NCBI GenBank assembly: GCA_014155875.1
Contig: JACEFZ010011403.1
Span: 106,168 to 170,167, forward strand
Origin: Cepaea nemoralis
Lineage: Eukaryota; Mollusca; Gastropoda; Stylommatophora; Helicidae
Direction: 5' to 3'
Length of the DNA stretch: 64,000 bases
Below the pieces are notes generated by a model, which saw nothing but the letters and a program-made list of their open reading frames with translations, was not told where the DNA came from and did not search any database. Position numbers and translations under genes: made by a program. Positions 35,201 to 49,600 of this stretch are shown here, piece by piece. Position 1 is the first letter of the stretch. Every line of letters begins with the position of its first letter.

Positions 35201-38200
35201 ACATACTGATGTGATTGTGTTGTGTGACATACTGATGTGATTGTGTTGTGTGACATACTGATGTGATTGTGTTGTGTGACATATTGATGTGATTGTGTTA
35301 TGTGACATACTGGTGTGATTGTGTTGTGTGACATACTGGTGTGATTGTGTTGTGTGACATACTGGTGTGATTGTGTTGTGTGACATACTGATGTGATTGT
35401 GTTGTGTGACATACTGATGTGATTGTGTTGAGTGACATACTGGTGTGATTGTGTTGTGTGACATACTGGTGTGATTTGTTGTGTGACATACTGGTGTGAT
35501 TTTGTTGTGTGACATACTGGTGTGATTGTGTTGTGTGATATACTGGTTTGATTGTGTTGTGTGACATACTGATGTGATTGTTTTGTGTGACATACTGATG
35601 TGATTATGTTGTGTGACATACTGATGTGATTATGTTGTGTGACATACTGATGTGATTGTGTTGTGTGACATACTGGTGTGATTGTGTTGTGTGACATACT
35701 GGTGTGATTGTGTTGTGTGACATACTGGGTTGATTGTGTTGTGTGACATACTGGGTTGATTGTGTTGTGTGACATACTGATGTGATTGTGTTGTGTGACA
35801 TACTGATGTGATTGTGTTGTTTGACATACTGATGTGATTGTGTTGTGTGACATACTGATGTGATTGTGTTGTGTGACATACTGAGTTGATTGTGTTGTGT
35901 GACATACTGGGTTGATTGTGTTGTGTGGCATACTGATGTGATTGTGTTGTGTGACATACTGATGTGATTGTGTTGTGTCACATACTGGGTTGATTGTGTT
36001 GTGTGACATACTGGTGTGATTGTGTTGTGTGACATACTGGTGTGATTGTGTTGTGTGACATACTGGGTTGATTGTGTTGTGTGACATACTGGTGTGATTA
36101 TTTTGTGTGACATACTGGTGTGATTGTGTTGTGTGACATACTGGTGTGATTGTGTTGTGTGACATACTGGCGTGATTGTGTTGTGTGACATACTGATGTG
36201 ATTATGTTGTGTGACAGACTGGTGTGATTGGCAGACGTGTGATTGTATTGGGTTAAGACTGGTGTGATCATCTTATTGGTGTAATTGTGTTGAGTTAAGA
36301 CTGGTGTGATTGTCAGATATGTTTGAGTGTCAGACTTGTGTGATTATGTGTTTGAGAGGTAGACTGGTGTGATTGTGTTTGAGTGACAGATTGGCATGAG
36401 TGACAGACTGGTTATGTGTGTGTGTCAGATATGTCTTGGTGTCAGATTGGTGTGTGTCAGATGTTTTTGAGTGACTGAATGTGTGTGACAGATTGGTGTT
36501 AGTGTCAGACTTGTTTGAGTGACAGTATCAAACTATACCAATGACAAAACTGTTCATATGTATTGTAATGTGATTTTATGATATCATCATAATAGTCGAT
36601 GATGGGAAAGGCTATCCAGAGTTTGTTGAGCACAGCAATTGCTCATACTTCTTCAAGTGGGACACAAAATATGCCTGCCCTCAACAGACGCCCAATGGTA
36701 CCTGTAGCATTGTAGCTGATGGGAAGAAGTTTGATCTCTCACCTCTAGTCAGAGAAACAGGTGAACTTCAGTGTTTTTCTTATACATGCTTACTTCCTGT
36801 TTGTTGTGTGTAAGGAGGCTACAGACTGTTTGTGAATGATTCTGATATCCATCAAGTGTTATAGACTGCTCAATGTTTCTGATAATTGTAAGAAAAACAA
36901 ACCATTGCATGTCTGTCCATGTGTTTGTGTGTATGTAACAATTAAGAGACACAGCATGCAGGGCAATGCGCTACCTTCTTGATTTTCCAACCATTGAAGA
37001 CAGAATACAAATTTGCAGAGCACGTGCCTACCTCAGAGTTAACCCAATCACACAACATTCACTGCATAGTGAAATTATAAAGGTGAAGGGCAGCAGGATA
37101 AAAAGAGGACGGTCGTGGATGGGTCAAGCCGAAGACATTCTTCAACAGGTGTGTTCACTCGAGGACTTCGAACCTGGCGAGGAGTGGTTACAAGTGCCAA
37201 CAGATTTCTGTACGTCCTATTCAATTTGCATCCAACTAGACAGAAAATGCAGACAAGAAAATCCGGCTGCTGTGGAGGCTGAAGTACAAGCATTGATTTT
37301 CGAGAATTCGCTGGACAGTGATGCTGTCATTTACACAGATGGGTCGGTCGTCCGACATATGGGAAGCTCATGGGCCTTTATGGCTCAGGCCAGAGGGAGA
37401 ATTGTGAAGGAGGATTCTGGTGCTTTTGCTGAGACCACAAGTAGCCTGACTGTGGAAGTCATGGCAGTTAGTAAAGCAATAACAGGGCTTGAGACACGGA
37501 CATTCACTAGGGCATGTTTCCTTAGCGACTCAATGAGCATGCTCAAGAGGAAAGAGATGGGGTGGATCCGAAGAGAATGGTTGCTGTCTCTGGAGTGGTC
37601 TTGGCTGGCAAAGATTAGTTTCATTTTCGTGCCAGGGCATGCGGGAGTACAAGGAAATGAGCGGGCTGACAAGCTCGCAGATGACGCTACGGTGGAGGGC
37701 GGACGCGCCATGGACCAGGCTGACATTCTGAATGCTCTACGAGAAGTAAGACTTTTGCGAGAACCAAGTGATGACTGTGAATCTACAACCATGGCCAAAC
37801 TGCGAGAACAGCATTAAAAGAGGAGTGGCCAAACAAGAACACTACGCAGGAAGCCAAAGAAGATTGATAAACCAACACAGAACTGGTGTCATTAGCCGCT
37901 ACACACTGCGGGATTTGCTGAGGAAGGGATCCGAGCACTTATGGACTGAATGGTTCGATGTGCAGTGAGGATGATCTGTTGACTAACTAACTAACTAACT
38001 AACTAACTGTATGTAACAATTACTGACAGTTTTAACACTGTTATTATAGTCACTAGCAAGGTGGACAGGATGCTCTCAAGAACTATGCAACCCCACACAT
38101 AACATAGAAAACCCCCCATATTTTGCCTACAAGCTGTGAACAGCAAGAACTAACCTTCATACCAGCAGTAGTAAAATCAGTTACACAGAAAAGTCCTAAG

Positions 38201-41200
38201 ATTAAAATCACCAGGTCCAGATGGAATAATCACAGAAGCTGTTCAGGCATGTGGGAAAACAGGAGTTACATGACTGACAAGACTTTTTAATGTAGCCTGG
38301 GAAGAAAGAAACATCCCAGATGTTTGGCCAGTATGGAAAAAAGAAAGGCAGTATGAGAGAGTGTGAAACATACAGGGCTAGATCACACTTAAATAACATG
38401 GAAAATGTACTTAAAACTTGGAACAAAGAGCTAGACCAAATAGTTGAACAATGGTTAAGCAAGGTACATTGTAGTTTCAAGAAAGATAAAAGTTGCACTG
38501 ATGCACTATTCGCACTTAGACAGATATGTCAAAAACAACATTGAATACAGTGACCGTCTTGTGTTTGTAGATCCAGAAAAGGCTTTTAACAAAGTAGATA
38601 GATATAAATTATAGACCATCCTTGAAGACTATGGGATACAAGGACAATTACTAGAAAACATAGCCATGTGTCACTCAATCCAAAGTGCAGTAAGGACACA
38701 AAAAGGTATATCAGATATGTTCAAAGTCAATACTGGAGTGAGACAAAGATGTGTGCTCTCCCCCCTGCTATTTGATATCTAGACAGAATATCCAAAGAAG
38801 CAAGCCTTGATAGAACCAATTAGAACATTCTTAACTCTTTACTGTAAATCCACCCCCAGTAAATGCTTTTTTTTTTTTTTTTGCATATGATCAGGGCTTG
38901 ATATGCAATGATGAGGGCAGACTGAAAAATCATACAAATAAGTAAAGTTCAATATGCAGTAGATGAAATTAGCAGATCTCCTGGTCCACTAAATATACTG
39001 ATAAACAGTACACTTCTAAAACATGATAAACAATGTAAATATCTAGGAAGTATGATCACAGAGAATGGCAGAATAGACAGAGAAATCAAAATTAGATGTC
39101 AGAAAGCAGACGCACATATAAATCATCTATCACCCATATAGACACATCCAAACATACCTGTCCGCAAAACAACAGATAATAAATAGCATATTTACACCAG
39201 CCATGTGCTACCAGAGTCAAACATGGACATCATCCAAACCACAAAATCATACAAAATCAACACCTGTGAGACGAGATGCTTGAGGGGAGCTGCCAACTTA
39301 ACTATCCAAGACAAAAGAAAAAGCAGCGGCTGCAGCAGGATATAACAATATGAACTGGAAATAGTCAGGTATATTTAGCTCGTGCAAAAAGAAGAGACAT
39401 ACTAAACACAGACACAATGCACATTCACATACCTTACAAGGAAATCCAGTGTACACAGGTGAAAAACAAAGTGTGACTTCTCCAAAATCAGAAGCAATCA
39501 ATAAATATATAAAGTGAAATAATAAAATAACAAATAAGTACAATAGGACAACAAAGGATGACCGATGTTTCAATTCTGAGAATCTTTGTCAAGGACAGGA
39601 CAACACAAATAGATATTTATGGGCCATTTGGAACACCAGATTGAACTCAGCTATGATGGTCTTCTCCCTTCTTTTTACCAACGCTATATTGATGACGGCA
39701 TCGGTCTCACTGACATGACAGAGGCAGAACTAAACCACTTCATCAATTATGTCAAACATTTCCATTCATCTATCAAATTCACCACATAAATTTCCACCAC
39801 TTCTGTTAATTTCCTTGACACCACTATTAAAATAAATCCTACAGGCCTCACGACCTCCGTGTACTACAAACCTATGGATGCTCACGGTTTCCTCCTGTAC
39901 AGCTCATCCCACCCCAAAAGCTGCAAAGATTCCATCCCATATTCCCAGCTACTCCGTCTTCATCGTATCTGTCAGGATGATACTGACTTCCTCGAGAAAG
40001 CCCATGAAATGCTTAACTTTCTCCGCAGACGGGCCTACCCAGAGAACATCCTGTCCACAGCTCTCTGTCACATAACCCAAGTCTCGTGTGAAATGTCCCT
40101 TGTCAAGCAAACGCGACCTCCCAACCATGACCCTAAGCTAATCCTCACCTTCCATCCACATGCCTATGCCATCAAGCATATTTTCCTCCGACACTGGCCT
40201 ACCCTAGAATCTGATCCAACCACTCGTGAGGTGTTCTCTAATGGCCCTAGGGTTATTTTCCACCGCAACAAGAGCCTCAGGGTCCACCTTGTGCATAGTC
40301 GTCACTTTTAAATGCCACCATAAGAATTGTCTGACATGCCCATATGTTTCTCAGACACTGGCGATTGCATTCCCCCTGGGCACCTTCTCCTTGAAAGATT
40401 CTTTTACTTGCACATCCCACAATCTTATGTATGTTATCATCTGCAAATGATGTGACATGAAATATATTGGTCAAACTGGCAGACGCCTTGCCGACCGCTT
40501 TAGGGAACACCTCAGAGATATTAACCAGTCGCTGACAAACCTGTCCCCAACCATTTTAATTCTTCTAACCATAATGGAGTCGACAATATATGTGTCACTG
40601 CATTGAAACCTTGCTTCTCCAATAGCTCCATTAGGCTCAAAATTGAAAGCCAATTAATAAACTCTCTGGGATGTTTCCATCCAGCAGGTATCAATACTGT
40701 TGTGGATGCTACTGTATAACTAGGCCATCTTCCCTCTATATATTCATATCCAACTGTTTACACTGTTTATAACTATGCTGTCCTCCCTCTAGATATTCAT
40801 ACCTAACTGTCTACACACCTCTCTCTATATATTCATATCGGACTGTTCACACACCTTTGGCTTACACAAATCCTATCTGGCCCTCTGGCAGCCTAACTAT
40901 ACGTAAACTTTGCAACCAAGAGAGCGCCATTGTAAACCGGTTCAAATCACCTTAGTAGTTGTGTCAATTTATTTTGTGTCTTTTTCGTTTGTTTATCTAT
41001 TTGTGTTGTCCTGTCCTTGACAAAGATTCTCAGAATCAAAACGTCGGCCGTCCTTTGTTGTTCTATTATACTTTTTTGATATTTTATTATTTCATTTTAT
41101 ACATTTATTGATTGCTTCATTAACTAGTTGATGGTTTCATGTATGTTGATGTTAACTGTATCAAATCTTATTGTCTTTTTGTTGGTTTCATGTATGTTGA

Positions 41201-44200
41201 TGTTAACTGTATCAAATCTTATTGTCTTTTTGGTGGTTTTATGAATGCAGGAACCAACTGGGTTGTCATCACCGGAGACAATGAAGACAGTGATCAAACC
41301 ATCTTTCTCAATGTCTGCCATGATGTTCTCAACATTGGAGAGGCTAGCCAGTGTCCAGCAGGTTCAGCTGTTTGTAGGAAAGGTAAATGTCAATGTTGTA
41401 CTAGCTGACCATTTCACACCACGTTATATAACATGTGAGATACCTGCTAGCAATTCCTACAATAGTACACCCTCCCATGTTGTAACGTGTGCGGTACCCA
41501 CCAACAATTCCTATAGTAATACACCATCCCATGTTGTAACATTATGGTACCTGCCAGCAATTCCTATAGTAGTACACCCTCCCATGTTATAACGTATGTG
41601 GTACCTGCCAGCAATTCCTATAGTAGTACACCCTCCCATGTTATAACATGTGCGGTACCCACCAGTAATTCCTATAGTAGTACACCCTCCCATGTTATAA
41701 CGTGTGTGGTACCTGCCAGCAATTCCTATAGTAGTACATCCTCCCATGTTATAACGTATGTGGTACCTGCCAGCAATTCCTATAGTAGTACACCCTCCCA
41801 TGTTATAACGTATGTAGTACACCCTCCCATGTTATAACGTATGTGGTACCTGCCAGCAATTCCTATAGTAGTACATCCTCCCATGTTGTAACGTGTGTGG
41901 TACCTGCCAGCAATTCCTATAGTAGTACACCCTCCCATGTTGTAACATTGTGGTACCTGCCAGCAATTCCTATAGTAGTACACCCTCCCATGTTGTAACA
42001 TTGTGGTACCTGCCAGCAATTCCTATAGTAGTACACCCTCCCATGTTGTAACATTGTGGTACCTGCCAGCAATTCCTATAGTAGTACACCCTCCCATGTT
42101 GTAACATTGTGGTACCTGCCAGCAATTCCTATAGTAGTACACCCTGCCAATTTGTAACGTGTGTGGTACCTGCCAGCAATTCCTATAGTAGTACACCCTC
42201 CCATGTTATAACATGTGCGGTACCCACCAGTAATTCCTATAGTAGTACACCCTCCCATGTTATAACGTGTGTGGTACCTGCCAGCAATTCCTATAGTAAT
42301 ACACCCTCCCATGTTATAACGTATGTAGTACACCCTCCCATGTTATAACGTATGTGGTACCTGCCAGCAATTCCTATAGTAGTACACCCTCCCATGTTAT
42401 AACATGTGCGGTACCCACCAGTAATTCCTATAGTAGTACACCCTCCCATGTTATAACGTGTATGGTACCTGCCAGCAATTCCTATAGTAGTACACCCTCC
42501 CATGTTATAACGTATGTAGTACACCCTCCCATGTTATAACGTATGTGGTACACCCTCCCATGTTATAACATGTGCGTTACCCACCAGTAATTCCTATAGT
42601 AGTACACCCTCCCATGTTATAACGTGTGTGGTACCTGCCAGCAATTCCTATAGTAGTACACCCTCCCATGTTGTAACGTATGTGGTACACCCTCCCATGT
42701 TGTAACATTGTGGTACCTGCCAGCAATTCCTATAGTAGTACATCCTCCCATGTTATAACGTATGTGGTACCTGCCAGCAATTCCTATAGTAGTACACCCT
42801 CCCATGTTATAACGTATGTGGTACCTGCCAGCAATTCCTATAGTAGTACACCCTCCCATGTTATAACGTATGTGGTACCTGCCAGCAATTCCTATAGTAG
42901 TACACCCTCCCATGTTATAACGTATGTGGTACCTGCCAGCAATTCCTATAGTAGTACACCCTCCCATGTTATAACGTATGTGGTACCTGCCAGCAATTCC
43001 TATAGTAGTACACCCTGCGAACGGCCAGAAATAGAGTACAACAGATGGCAAGAAGATGTGCGAACAGGTACTGGCTACAGCTCTCTGCTCAAATTCAAAC
43101 TTGTGCAGACACTGGAAATATAAGAGGAATGTATGAGGGCATCAAGCAAGCTGTCGGTCCATCAAAAAATAAGATGGCCCCTTTACGATCAACTGAGGGG
43201 GTAATCATAAAAGATCGAGCGAAACAAATGGATCGCTGGGTAGAACACTACTCAGAGCTATACTCAGTGGATAACACTGTCAGCGAAGAAGCTCTGGAAG
43301 CCATCGATCAACAGTCCGCCATGCATGCCTTGGATAACGAACCTTGCCTCACAGAAATCAGCGAAGCACTAGACTCTCTCAAATCCGGCAAGGCACCTGG
43401 AAAAGATAGTATTCCACCTGAAATTTTAAAATGTAGCAAAGAAACAATCATCCCAGAACTGTATGCAATATTACAGCTCTGCTGGAGAGAAAAATCAATA
43501 CCACAAGATATGAAAGACGCAAACATCGTTACCCTTTATAAAAACAAAGGCGACAGAAGCGACTGCAACAACTATCGCGGCATTTCCCTTCTCAACATTA
43601 CAGGCAAGATTTTTGCCAGAGTAATCCTTAAAAGATTACACATTCTTGCTGAAAGAATCTACCCCGAATCGCAGTGCGGATTTAGACCCAACAGGTCCAC
43701 CATCGATATGATTTTCTCACTCCGGCAGCTCCAAGAGAAGTGCAGAGAACAGAGGAAGCCATTATATATAGCCTTCATCGACCTCACAAAGGCATTTGAC
43801 CTCGTGAGCAGAAGCGGCCTTTTTAAGGTCCTTGAAAAGGTTGGATGTCCACCCACCCTTCTTAGTCTCGTGAAATCATTCCACGAAAACATGCAGGGGA
43901 CCATTTTATTTGACGGCTCAACATCCCAGTCATTCAGCATCAGCAGCGGAGTAAAGCAGGGATGCGTGCTTGCTCCTACACTCTTTGGTATCTTCTTTGC
44001 TGTTCTCTTAAGGCAAGCATTTGGGACTGCCACTGAAGGCATATACCTCCACACAAGATCTGATGGCAAACTTTTTAACCCATCAAGACTCAAGGCAAAG
44101 ACCAAGATGCGTAAGAGAACTACTTTTTGCAGATGATGCAGCACTGACTACTCATACAGCAGAAGATCTCCAAAGGCTCATAGATCGTTTTGCAGCTGCC

Positions 44201-46584
44201 TGCAAAGACTTTGGGCTCACCATTAGCCTAAATAAAACACAGGTGATGGAACAAGATGCTGATGCGCCTCCGTCAATCAAAATCTCTAATTATGAATTGA
44301 AAGTCGTCCACGATTTTGTGTATCTGGGATCGACAATATCAGATAATCTTTCATTAGAGACAGAAATCGACAGACGCATTGGAAAGGCAGCCACAACATT
44401 TTCCAGGCTAGCTAAAAGAGTTTGGGAGAATAATAGACTAACAGAGCGTACAAAAGCTCAAGTATATAAAGCTTGTGTTGTTAGCACACTACTCTACGGG
44501 TCTGAATCCTGGACCCTGTACTCAAGACAGGAAAGGAAGTTGAATTCCTTCCACATAAGATGTCTGAGACGTATCCTGGGCATAACATGGAAAGACCACA
44601 TAACAAACAAACAGGTGCTTGAAAGAGCAGATATTACCACAGTGCACACCCTCCTCAAGCAGAGACGCCTCCGGTGGTTGGGCCACGTATCTCGAATGGA
44701 GGACGAACGTATTCCCAAAGATCTCCTTTACGGAGAACTAGCCACAGGAAAGAGGCCAACTGGAAGACCCCAAATGCGATATAGGGATGTGTGTAAACAA
44801 GATATGAAAACCATTGGAATAGATCCAGACACGTGGGAGAGAGTTGCAACAGACAGATGCTCCTGGAGAAGAGATGTACGAAACGGACTGGTGCTCTTTG
44901 AGCGCAATCAGATCCAAAAAACTGAGGAGAGACGGCACAGGCTCAAAGAGCAGTCACTTACTGCGGGACTTGCCTCGTCTCACAGATGCGGAAACTGTGA
45001 CAGAGATTGTCATTCTCGAATTGGACTATACAGTCACCAGCGGTGCTGCCAGGCACCTCCCAAGCGGCACAACTCTATAGTCCTTCAGGACTGAAAGAGG
45101 CCTACTACTACACCCTCCCATGTTATAACGTATGTGGTACCTGCCAGCAATTCCTATAGTAGTACACCCTCCCATGTTATAACGTATGTGGTACCTGCCA
45201 GCAATTCCTATAGTAGTACACCCTCCCATGTTATAACGTATGTGGTACCTGCCAGCAATTCCTATAGTAGTACACCCTCCCATGTTATAACGTATGTGGT
45301 ACACCCTCCCATGTTGTAACATTGTGGTACCTGCCAGCAATTCCTATAGTAGTACACCCTCCCATGTTGTAACATTGTGGTACCTGCCAGCAATTCCTAT
45401 AGTAGTACACCCTCCCATGTTGTAACATTGTGGTACCTGCCAGCAATTCCTATAGTAGTACACCCTCCCATGTTGTAACATTGTGGTACCTGCCAGCAAT
45501 TCCTATAGTAGTACACCCTGCCAATTTGTAACGTGTGTGGTACCTGCCAGCAATTCCTATAGTAGTACACCCTCCCATGTTGTAACATTGTGGTACCTGC
45601 CAGCAATTCCTATAGTAGTACACCCTCCCATGTTGTAACATTGTGGTACCTGCCAGCAATTCCTATAGTAGTACACCCTGCCAATTTGTAACGTATGTGG
45701 TACCTGCCAGCAATTCCTATAGTAGTACACCCTCCCATGTTATAACATGTGCGGTACCCACCAGCAATTCCTATAGTAGTACACCCTCCCATGTTGTAAC
45801 GTGTGTGGTACCTGCCAGCAATTCCTATAGCATGTTCACCCTCCCATGTTGTAACGTGTCAGTATCATGTATGTGGTCAGCAGTCTGGTGACCTGGTCTT
45901 TTCTTTTATGGCAGTGATAATTTCTCTTGTGAAGCTGCCTGGACCATGTATCCATGTTGTGTGGATGTATGTATCCATGTTGTGTGGATGTATGTATCCA
46001 TGTTATGTGGATGTTTTATCCATGTTCTGTGGATATAAGTGTCCATGTGTTATGGATGTATGTGTTATCTGTGTTGTGTGGATGTATGCGCAGTAACACA
46101 TGACAGGAGATCTATCTGCAGGGAGAACTATGAAACCATTGTAAACATTGGAAGTGTCCTATATCTCATGTATGTTACCTGTGTGCCCAGGCTCAACTGC
46201 TGCTGTCAGCCTCGGTCAGTACACCCAGTCGCTGCAGTACGATGTGTCCAGCAAGTCTCTGAGGCTGACATACACAGAAGGTCATGAGTTCACAGAGACA
46301 AAACAAGGCTGCAAAGCTCACACTACAATCAGATTTGTGTGTACTCCAGGTGAGTGACATCTGTTGTCATCCTTCATTAGATCAGGGGGGAATTAAGATT
46401 ATTTCAAGATTGCTTTAATACGAGAACCGATTATTCGATATTGTTTTTTCCTCCATACTTTACAGTTTTGTACTTCTCGCTCTTCTGAAATTTGTTTTAT
46501 AGCATAAGTAGACCCGCAAATTCTTTAAAATGTGTTATTAAAATTAGCTTACATTTTTACGTAGACTGGGGGGGGGGGGGGGGG

Positions 46585-46626
<42 letters not shown>

Positions 46627-49600
46627 AGGAAATGACTTTCTAAACTTATGGTGAAGGGGTGCATGGGCCAAAAAAAGGTTGAGAACCACTGCCATAGATG
46701 ATGATGTGTTACATAGACAGCCTGCTAGTACCTGGCACCAGCAAATGGGTGTTTGCATGTTGTTGAGGTCACCACGACTGACCTGGCTATGTAAGCTTCT
46801 GTTTGTTACTGTCTCCCTGGACTCTCTCCAGCACTGCCCTGTTCTAACATGCAGTCATGATCTCCAGCCTACCACCACCACTGGTGTCTTGGAGCACAGC
46901 TGTATTCTGGTGTGCCCCGTTATCTAGTGTGTTGAAATAGAGACATCCAATAGTGCTGATGTCATCAATTGTGTTGAAATAGAGACATCCAATAGTGGTG
47001 ACATCATCCTTTGTGTTGACATAGAGACATCAATAGTGATGATGTCATCAATTGTGTTGACATAGAGACATCCAATAGTGATGATGTCATCAGTTGTTTT
47101 GACATACAGCCATCCATTAGTATTGACATCATCAATTGTGTTGACAAAGAGACATCCATTAGTATTAACATCATCAATTGTGTTGACATAGACATCCAGT
47201 AGTGATGATGTGGACATGTAAGATTGCTGTAACTAGTGGCCTCTGTGTGATGTGAACATGTAAGATTGATGTAACCAGTGGTCTCTGTGTGATGTGGACA
47301 TGTAAGATTGCTGTAACCAGTGGCCTCTGTGTGATGTGAACATGTAAGATTGATGTAACCAGTGGTCTCTGTGTGATGTGGACATGTAAGATTGCTGTAA
47401 CCAGTGGCCTCTGTATGATGTGAACATGTAAGATTAATGTAACCAGTGGTCTCTGTGTGATGTGGACATGTAAGATTGCTGTAACCAGTGGCCTCTGTAT
47501 GATGTGAACATGTAAGATTGATGTAACCAGTGGTCTCTGTGTGATGTGGACATGTAAGATTGCTGTAACCAGTGGTCTCTGTATGATGTGGACATGTAAG
47601 ATTGCTGTAACCAGTGGTCTCTGTGTGATGTGGACATGTAAGATTGCTGTAACCAGTGGTCTCTGTGTGATGTGGACATGTAAGATTGCTGTAACCAGTG
47701 GTCTCTGTGTGATGTGGACATGTAAGATTGCTGTAACCAGTGGTCTCTGTGTGATGTGGACATGTAAGATTGCTGTAACCAGTGGCCTCTGTATGATGTG
47801 AACATGTAAGATTGATGTAACCAGTGGTCTCTGTGTGATGTGGACATGTAAGATTGCTGTAACCAGTGGTCTCTGTATGATGTGGACATGTAAGATTGCT
47901 GTAACTAGTGGTCTCTGTGTGATGTGGACATGTAAGATTGCTGTAACCAGTGGTCTCTGTGTGGTGTGGACATGTAAGATTGCTGTAACCAGTGGTCTCT
48001 GTATGATGTGGACATGTAAGATTGCTGTAACCAGTGGTCTCTGTGTGATGTGGACATGTAAGATTGCTATAACCAGTGGTCTCTGTGTGATGTGGACATG
48101 TAAGATTGCTGTAACTAGTGGTCTTTATATGATGTGGACATGTAAGATTGCTGTAACTAGTGGTCTCTGTATGATGTGGACATGTAAGATTGCTATAACC
48201 AGTGGTCTCTGTGTGATGTGGACATGTAAGATTGCTGTAACTAGTGGTCTTTATATGATGTGGACATGTAAGATTGCTGTAACTAGTGGTCTCTGTGTGA
48301 TGTGGACATGTAAGATTGCTGTAACCAGTGGTCTCTGTGTGATGTGGACATGTAAGATTGCTGTAACCAGTAGTCTCTGCATGATGTGGACATGTAAGAT
48401 TGCTGTAACCAGTGGTCTCTGTATGATGTGGACATGTAAGATTGCTGTAACCAGTGGTCTCTGTGTGATGTGGACATGTAAGATTGCTGTAACTAGTGGT
48501 CTCTGTATGATGTGAACATGTAAGATTGCTGTAACCAGTGGTCTCTGTATGATGTGGACATGTAAGATTGCTGTAACTAGCTCGTGGGTTAGAGTTTAGC
48601 AGGAGGGTCAACTATTGTTTTCTTAAATGTACCAGGGAAGCTGGATGGAGTCCCAAGATTGGTCTCTAAAACACAAGATGATTGTTACCATGAAATCGAG
48701 TGGCAGACATCAGTGGCCTGTGTTCTACACCACAAGACGGGAGACGGCTGTCGGGTCTTTGATGATGATGCAGGTAAATATTTCCCATCTGATATGTTGT
48801 ATGACCTGTATCTGTCCTCTGTCCTCTCTTACTGCAGGTGGCATCCATCTCTGTGCCTGTGTCAGCCCTCAGCACTGACTATAGCAGCTGCCGCAGCACT
48901 GTCTGGGTAATACGTCTACAGAGACCTCCTGTTGATCTCTTCATTGTACTCAACTCATTTATGATGCCTGGGTGTATGTACTAAATGAACATTGATGTCA
49001 TGGATGATACCCAGTTCATGTCAGCACATATCTCATCATGAGATCTGTCATTCTTGTCACATGTCACCTCATGCTTATGTCAACACGTCATCTCATCATG
49101 AGATCTGTCATTATCTGTTGGCTAACCTTTGATCTTCTGATCTGCTGTTAGCATTTCGGTGCCAGGTATCCATAACCTGCTGTTGGTAAGCTCACACGTT
49201 TGTCCGGTTGAAAGTTTCCTTCAGACTGAGGTTCTGCAACTGTTAACGGGGGAATACGTTTTCGGCATTTTATTTAATGCCACAAACTGTTTGAAGTTAT
49301 CATTACAATCTTGCAGAGAATTTTATGCCAGGCTGAACACATATCCGCAGAAGGTCTCTGAGATACACAGCCTCTAGTTGATAGAGCAATGTTGGTAAGG
49401 GAAGTTGGCAAATTGGATCCGTAACTTCGGGAAAAGGATTGGCTCTGAGGACTGGGTCAATCGGGCCAGGGTATGAAGTGGGACTGGGATGGGCCCAGGC
49501 TGGGCGAGGCCACATCCGTTAGTCGGTGGGCTGGCCGAACTCGGAACAAGGCTGCAACCTTCCTGTGGACCTCCCCAGCTATGTGGCGGTGTCTCCCCGA

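Noticed and set aside
34804..36165. 453-codon minus-strand frame of repeated SHNTITSVCHTTQ-type units
   Set aside because: 26-bp minisatellite; all three minus frames are open, as expected when the unit length is not a multiple of three but lacks stops.
47004..48611. 535-codon minus-strand frame
   Set aside because: Produced by a 42-bp tandem unit without stops; opposite strand is also open. No domain, no splice context.
48838..48910. Possible extra IGF2R exon after exon 11 (good AG acceptor, GTAATAC donor)
   Set aside because: In the required phase it meets a stop, and exon 11 joins exon 12 directly in phase with the expected domain 5 sequence.
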